Positions 59,988 through 64,000 of a stretch of 64,000 nt of DNA are shown here, piece by piece. Source of the DNA: Nocardia sp. NBC_01730. Lineage in GTDB: Bacteria; Actinomycetota; Actinomycetes; Mycobacteriales; Mycobacteriaceae. Where the stretch lies: positions 4,216,001-4,280,000 of the forward strand of contig NZ_CP109162.1 in assembly GCF_035920445.1 (NCBI RefSeq), in the 5' to 3' direction. The notes under the pieces are model-generated. The model was not told the origin of the DNA, did no database searches, and worked only from the letters and a program-made list of their open reading frames with translations. Every line of letters starts with the position of its first letter. The first letter of the stretch is position 1. A program made the position numbers and the translations under genes.

Positions 59988-60016
59988 TTAGTTACTAATA
60001 TGTTAGTCGATAACAT
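59988..60016. promoter_or_regulatory. Double palindrome upstream of the TetR gene
   Basis: TTAGTTACTAA (59988-59998, arms TTAGT/ACTAA) is followed at once by ATGTTA-GTCGA-TAACAT (60000-60016). Both are perfect dyads in an AT-rich island 12 bases before the ribosome binding site of the TetR-type gene. Such a pair is expected for a TetR operator bound by two dimers, or an operator overlapping a promoter. Confidence 0.6.
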
Positions 60017-60028
60017 GTTGGAGGTTGG

Positions 60029-60604
60029 ATGGAAACCGACTGGCGGGCCGCCAAGCGCGCCCGTACCCGCGAGGCAATTCAACAGGCTGCTCTGCGTCTA
60101 TTCGCTGAGCATGGCTACGACGGCGTCACTGTGGAGCGCATCGCTGCCGAGGCGGGGGTTTCGCACACCACTTTCTTCCGGTATTTCCCCACCAAGGAGG
60201 ACGTGGTCCTCAGCGACAACTACGATCCCCTGATTGCCCGGTTCGTCGCCGCTCGCGGCGAGGCCGACCCGGTCGAGCGGGTCCGCCGTGGTATCGCCGA
60301 AGCTCTCGCGCTCTTGGATGAGCATGAGATGGTCGTCGTTCGCGAGCGCACCCGGCTGATGCTTTCCGCATCGGCCTTGCGTGCTCGCCAGTGGGAGAAC
60401 CGGGCGTCCACCCAGCGCCTGCTGGAAGAGGTTTTGCGCGGCGACGCGTCCGGGGCGGTTCCGTTGGCTTTGCGGGTGACTGCCGCCGCCTGCACGGCCG
60501 CGCTGGCCACGGCGGTCACCGCTTGGGCCGAGGACGACGGCGCCGACCTCGCTGCCACCGTTGATGCTGCCTTCGCCGCCCTCGAGCGGAACCGCCGTGC
60601 CTGA
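60029..60604 (+). CDS. TetR-family transcriptional regulator
   Basis: 191 residues. The N-terminal HTH is canonical: RTREAIQQAALRLFAEHGYD, GVTVERIAAEAGVSHTTFFR and YFPTKEDVVL. The C-terminal helical domain should bind a ligand, probably the substrate of the exporter encoded next. GTTGGAGGTTGG precedes ATG 60029, and the palindromes at 59988-60016 indicate autoregulation. The stop overlaps the GTG of the ATPase gene by eight bases, so the regulator is the first gene of its own operon. Confidence 0.92.
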   Translation: METDWRAAKRARTREAIQQAALRLFAEHGYDGVTVERIAAEAGVSHTTFFRYFPTKEDVVLSDNYDPLIARFVAARGEADPVERVRRGIAEALALLDEHEMVVVRERTRLMLSASALRARQWENRASTQRLLEEVLRGDASGAVPLALRVTAAACTAALATAVTAWAEDDGADLAATVDAAFAALERNRRA

Positions 60605-61469
60605 GCCGGCGATCGAGGTCAGCCACCTCACCGTCACCTACCCAGGTGCCGACACCCCTGCCGTGCGCGATATGAGTTTCACCGTCGACCGTGGCGAAGT
60701 GTTCGGCTTCCTGGGTCCGTCCGGGGCGGGCAAGACCACCGTGCACCGTGTCCTGACCCGCCAGTTGCGTCGCTTCTCCGGAAAGGTTCACGTCCTCGGT
60801 CGACCGGTGGGGCAGGGGCGAGACCGCGATTTCTTCGAGCGGATCGGTGTCGGTTTCGAACTGCCCGCCCGTCTGCCCGGGCTCACTGCCCGCGAGGACC
60901 TCACCGCCTTCGCCGCGTTCTACCGCGGCCCGACCGAGGACCCGGACGCGGTGCTGGATTCGGTGGATCTGACCGCTGCCGCCGACCGGCCGACCGCCGA
61001 GTTCTCCAAGGGCATGCTCATCCGGCTCAACCTCGCACGGGCCCTGATCAACCGGCCTGAGCTGCTGTTGGTGGACGAACCCACCTCCGGGCTGGACCCG
61101 GTCCGCGCCGAACGCGTCCGTGGCATCCTGCGTCACCGTGCTCACGCCGGTGCGACCGTGCTTGTCACGACGCACGACATGCCCACCGCCGACCGCGTGT
61201 GCGACCGGGTGGCGTTCGTGGTCGACGGTCGCATCGCCGCCGTGGACACCCCGCGCAGCCTCAAAATCGCCCACGGCCACCCCGAGGTGGTCGTCGAGTA
61301 TCGCCGCAACGGCCACCTCGAACAGCGCCAGCTGCCCTTGGAAGCCGTGGCCGCGCTCGTGCCGGGAGCGATCGAGACCATCCACAGCCGCGAGGCCGCC
61401 CTGGACGACGTCTTCGCCGCCGTCACCGGACACCGATCCGGACTCGCTGAACCCGAGGCGCCACGATGA
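60597..61469 (+). CDS. ABC exporter ATP-binding protein
   Basis: 290 residues from GTG 60597. Walker A GPSGAGKTT, signature FSKGMLIRLNLARALI, Walker B LLLVDEPTSGLDP and H-loop VTTHDMPTADR. The signature is S-K-G-M rather than LSGGQ, and the Q-loop Gln is absent (GVGFELPARLPGLTARED), as is common in fluoroquinolone-type and other ABC-2 exporters of actinomycetes. It couples to the permease that starts in its last codon (ATGA at 61466). Confidence 0.92.
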   Translation: MPEPAIEVSHLTVTYPGADTPAVRDMSFTVDRGEVFGFLGPSGAGKTTVHRVLTRQLRRFSGKVHVLGRPVGQGRDRDFFERIGVGFELPARLPGLTAREDLTAFAAFYRGPTEDPDAVLDSVDLTAAADRPTAEFSKGMLIRLNLARALINRPELLLVDEPTSGLDPVRAERVRGILRHRAHAGATVLVTTHDMPTADRVCDRVAFVVDGRIAAVDTPRSLKIAHGHPEVVVEYRRNGHLEQRQLPLEAVAALVPGAIETIHSREAALDDVFAAVTGHRSGLAEPEAPR

Positions 61470-62992
61470 CCACAACAACGATGCTGCACCGCCCGCGCGC
61501 TGCCCTCGCCCTGGAGTGGCGCGTCCAGCTACGCCTGCGTGTGCCGCTGCTCGCCGCAGGACTGGCTGCCCTGTGGGCGGGCGCTGCCGCGCTCCTCCCG
61601 GCAGATCTAGCACGCCCCTTCGCAAGCCTGATTCTGTTCCTCGACACCGCGGGGTTTGGTGTGCTGTTCGCCGTCTTTCTCCTGCTGGGGGAACGCACCA
61701 GTGGGGCATGGGCCGCGCTGCGGGTCAGCCCCCTCGGCACAGGCGAGTACGTGGCCGCACGGCTGACCGTGCTCACCCTGTTGTCCATAGCGTCGACGGT
61801 TCCCATCGCGCTGGCTGCCCGCCCGGCCATGCCGGTCGCCGGGGTAGCTGCTGCCGCCGCGGGAACCGCCCTGCTCACCGTCCTGTTGTGCGCGCTGTCT
61901 CTGGCCGCGTGTGCCCGCGCCCACAGCCTGTCCGACGTGGTGGCCGCGGTCCCGGTGGCGCTCGGGCCGCTGCTGGTTCCAGCTCTGGTCGTCGCCTCCG
62001 GCCTGGCCGAGCGCCCGCTGCTGTACGCCGCACCCACTTCGGCTGCACACGCACTAGTCCTGTGGGGACTGGACCCCGCCGCGGCGCCGCTATCCGGGGC
62101 GACGGTCGCGGCCCTAGCCGGGTACGCCGCCGCCTGCGCTGCTGGGGCGTGCGCGCTGGCACGCTGGGCACTGGCCCGCGCCAGCACCCTGGAAACGCCC
62201 GACCGCCGCACTCGGCGCCGACCGCACCCTACGAGGACAAAGCTGTGGCCCACGGCGTCGCCGCTGCGCACCCTCGCCCGCATCGATCTCATCGGCGCCG
62301 CGCGCGACCCGATGACCTGGGCCCTGCTCGCCGGGCCTGCCCTCACCGCCCTGGGCCTGCGGTACGGTCTGCCGCTGTTGGATGACGCGCCGGTCATCAT
62401 ACGAACCGGCTTGGACCTCGACCGGCTACACCCTGTGCTGCTCGCGGCGCTGGTCCTACTCCACCTGCCGCTCATGGTGGGTGGGATGGTGGCACTACGC
62501 ACCGCCGAGGACCGCGAACAAGGCGCGGTTACGCTGCTCAGCACTTCCCCGCTGGGCATCGGCCGCTACCTCGCCTACCGGGCCGCCACCGCCGCCGCTC
62601 TCACCGCGATCGGCCTGGCAGCAGCCCTACCGCTCAGCGGGCTCGCCGACGGTCCGGCCTGGCGGCTGACGGGCGCCGCACTTCTCGCCACCACACTTGC
62701 CCCCGCGTTCGTGCTGATCGTCGCCGGAGCAGCCGCGAACCGCGTCCGCGCGCTCGCCCTCGCCAAAGTGGCAGGGGCGCTGTTCACCCTGGTACCAGTA
62801 GCCGCCTGGACGCTCGGCCCCACATGGGCCTGGGCACTAGCGCCACTCCCGCCGCTATGGCCCGTCGCGGCCCTGCCCGGATACGCGATGGCCCCCGCCG
62901 CGATCACCCTTCCAGCAGGCGCTCTGGCCGCGCTCGTACTCACTGCCGCGCTGTGGCGATGGGCCCGCAACGCAGTCGATGAATCCAGGTGA
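61466..62992 (+). CDS. ABC exporter permease, two membrane units in one chain
   Basis: 508 residues, about twice the length of a usual ABC-2 permease. Residues 1-235 and 260-508 each contain about six membrane segments and each carries a coupling-type motif: ERTSGAWAALRVSPLGTGEY in the first and EDREQGAVTLLSTSPLGIGR in the second. A polar linker (TLETPDRRTRRRPHPTRTKL) separates them. The chain therefore looks like a tandem fusion of two permeases, forming a complete membrane domain for the ATPase. The N half resembles fluoroquinolone-export permeases. Start ATG 61466 overlaps the ATPase stop. Confidence 0.85.
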   Translation: MTTTTMLHRPRAALALEWRVQLRLRVPLLAAGLAALWAGAAALLPADLARPFASLILFLDTAGFGVLFAVFLLLGERTSGAWAALRVSPLGTGEYVAARLTVLTLLSIASTVPIALAARPAMPVAGVAAAAAGTALLTVLLCALSLAACARAHSLSDVVAAVPVALGPLLVPALVVASGLAERPLLYAAPTSAAHALVLWGLDPAAAPLSGATVAALAGYAAACAAGACALARWALARASTLETPDRRTRRRPHPTRTKLWPTASPLRTLARIDLIGAARDPMTWALLAGPALTALGLRYGLPLLDDAPVIIRTGLDLDRLHPVLLAALVLLHLPLMVGGMVALRTAEDREQGAVTLLSTSPLGIGRYLAYRAATAAALTAIGLAAALPLSGLADGPAWRLTGAALLATTLAPAFVLIVAGAAANRVRALALAKVAGALFTLVPVAAWTLGPTWAWALAPLPPLWPVAALPGYAMAPAAITLPAGALAALVLTAALWRWARNAVDESR

Positions 62993-63234
62993 AATTCGGC
63001 CGTGATCTTGGTGACGCCGACGCGGAGCCGAGTGGCTGGGGCGTTTGACTCGGTGCGGGAGTGAAACTCCCAGCTCATCGCTCTGCAGTGCCGGACACTT
63101 CTGGGTCGCGTTCGACAACCGCGATCGCACCGCATGGTGAACCGTCTTTCGCGGCTTGCTGAAGAAGCCGCCTTCTGGTCGTCGGCCATGGGAGTTTCTC
63201 GCGACTGACCTGAGCGGTTCGGTTGCGCCGAAGG

Positions 63235-63672
63235 TCATCTCGGGGCGGGGTGGGTTCGGCGGCGGTGTATTCGTAACAGACCGCTGCGTTGTATGAGGAT
63301 CAGGCCGACGACTCCCCAGACGACGGCGAGCGCCGCGACCAGTCCCCATGTGTAGGGGCGGTTGAGGACGCTGGGGTTACCGGTGACGGCGTGTTCACGT
63401 CCGATCACGGGGACAGCGATCAGTGATAGGGAAACGGTGCAAGCTGCGCCGCAGGCCAGCGGAGCCCATGAGGTGGCCGGCAGGAGCTTACGTGCGGTGA
63501 GCCCTGCTGCTGCGCATGCCGGTGCGAAGGCGACGTCGTGCAGCACGATTCCGCCGAGGGACCAGAGGGCGACCGACTCCAGATCGGCGATGTTCATCTT
63601 CAGCAACAGGCTGATGCCGTACCACGCCAGCCACAGGCCGGCTAGCAGAAGCAGTACTCGCAGGAACTTCAT
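63235..63672 (-). CDS. Four-helix membrane protein next to a molybdopterin enzyme
   Basis: 145 residues with four hydrophobic stretches (LRVLLLLAGLWLAWYGISLLL; ALWSLGGIVLHDVAFAPACAA; PLACGAACTVSLSLIAVPVI; GLVAALAVVWGVVGLILIQR) and a basic tail RIHRRRTHPAPR. The start ATG 63672 overlaps the stop of the molybdopterin oxidoreductase (ATGA), so they are co-translated. The size and context recall membrane anchors of YedYZ-like systems, but I see no paired heme histidines, so it is not a clear YedZ. Role unknown. Confidence 0.7.
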   Translation of the reverse strand: MKFLRVLLLLAGLWLAWYGISLLLKMNIADLESVALWSLGGIVLHDVAFAPACAAAGLTARKLLPATSWAPLACGAACTVSLSLIAVPVIGREHAVTGNPSVLNRPYTWGLVAALAVVWGVVGLILIQRSGLLRIHRRRTHPAPR

Positions 63673-64000
63673 GCCAGCACCTCGATGCTCGAAAGCCATT
63701 TGGTTTGCAGCACGCCGGGGCGGCTAGGGGCGATGAGCCGACAGGGATAGCCGTGGTCGATGTCGAGTTCTTCGCCGTTGAGCCGCAGCGCGATCAGGCT
63801 ATCGGAGTCGACGACATGCGAGGGTGGTAGCACCGATACCCGGTACAACCCGCTCTGCTCGAGTGAGGTGAATCGGACGCTGCCGCCGGGGTAGCCGCCG
63901 ACCACGGTGAGCAGGTCCAATAGCCGTACTCCGGTCCAGCGCGCGGACGCACTCCAGCCTTCGACACAGGCGATCGGGAGGGCGGCTTCGCTCTGCGGCA
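63669..64000 (-). CDS. Molybdopterin-dependent (sulfite-oxidase/YedY-fold) oxidoreductase, C-terminal part
   Basis: The 3' end of a gene that runs off the right edge; 110 residues seen. LPIACVEGWSASARWTGVRL contains the Cys that coordinates molybdenum in YedY/SUOX-fold enzymes; LALRLNGEELDIDHGYP-like text and RLIAPSRPGVLQTKWLSSIE form the typical C-terminal domain of this fold. Such enzymes reduce or oxidise sulfoxide-, sulfite- or protein-methionine-type substrates. The downstream membrane protein overlaps it by four bases. Confidence 0.85.
   Translation of the reverse strand, partial: PQSEAALPIACVEGWSASARWTGVRLLDLLTVVGGYPGGSVRFTSLEQSGLYRVSVLPPSHVVDSDSLIALRLNGEELDIDHGYPCRLIAPSRPGVLQTKWLSSIEVLA

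Noticed and set aside
60516..61709. 397-residue minus-strand frame
   Set aside because: Antisense to the ABC ATPase with clear Walker motifs.

Overview
The window is high-GC DNA with strong G/C third-position bias, GTG and TTG starts and many ATGA stop/start overlaps. The gene families (giant NRPS, HxlR/TetR/GbsR-type regulators, a DnaK-CbpA-ClpB operon with a DUF1931 gene, an ECF41-type sigma factor, a TGTGA-N6-TCACA CRP-type site) point to an actinomycete of the Mycobacteriales, most likely Nocardia or a close relative. The genus is an inference from gene content only.

Region 1 (1-17.4 kb, minus strand) holds the start of a cytochrome P450 and one 5711-residue four-module NRPS. It is read as C-A-T / C-A-T-E / C-A-T-E / C-A-T-TE, which predicts a tetrapeptide with D residues at positions 2 and 3. 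Module 1 carries an extra degenerate half C domain, and strand composition changes abruptly inside the gene. No MbtH, export or tailoring genes other than the P450 are in view.

Region 2 (17.4-25.4 kb) is accessory DNA: an HTH gene broken by an amber codon, a secreted QxW lectin-like protein, a six-bladed beta-propeller protein, a tiny secreted protein, a frameshifted small gene, a decayed IS3 element whose orfB frameshifts cancel out, one copy of a 125-bp dispersed repeat, and a membrane protein of plasmid-transfer (SpdB) type.

Region 3 (25.4-30.8 kb) has two opposed arms that each carry an alpha/beta-hydrolase gene and an SDR gene, around a central HxlR regulator. A third hydrolase is a deletion pseudogene. 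Palindromes lie at the starts of two of the units.

Region 4 (31.5-40.7 kb, minus strand) is one long stress operon: dnaK-grpE-cbpA-cbpM-clpB-thioredoxin-(UBP zinc finger)-(cNMP-fold/TrxR-like flavoprotein)-DUF1931 histone-fold protein. Junctions overlap or are short. It joins a chaperone machine to a thiol/redox module and a bacterial histone-fold protein.

Region 5 (40.9-46.8 kb) is a scar zone: remnants of a DUF347 membrane gene, an IS3 transposase, a MerR/HspR-type gene, a Tn3 transposase and the 3' part of tRNA-Ala(GGC), plus the second copy of the 125-bp repeat. Between them are an intact PucR-type regulator and hsp20.

Region 6 (46.6-64 kb) has divergent Ndh-like flavoproteins with a CRP-type site, an ECF41-like sigma factor, a membrane protein, a GbsR/ABC exporter unit, a GbsR/FAD-monooxygenase unit, a CBS protein with an ArsB/NhaD-type transporter, a TerD-domain protein, a TetR/ABC exporter operon, and the 3' end of a molybdopterin oxidoreductase gene with its small membrane partner.
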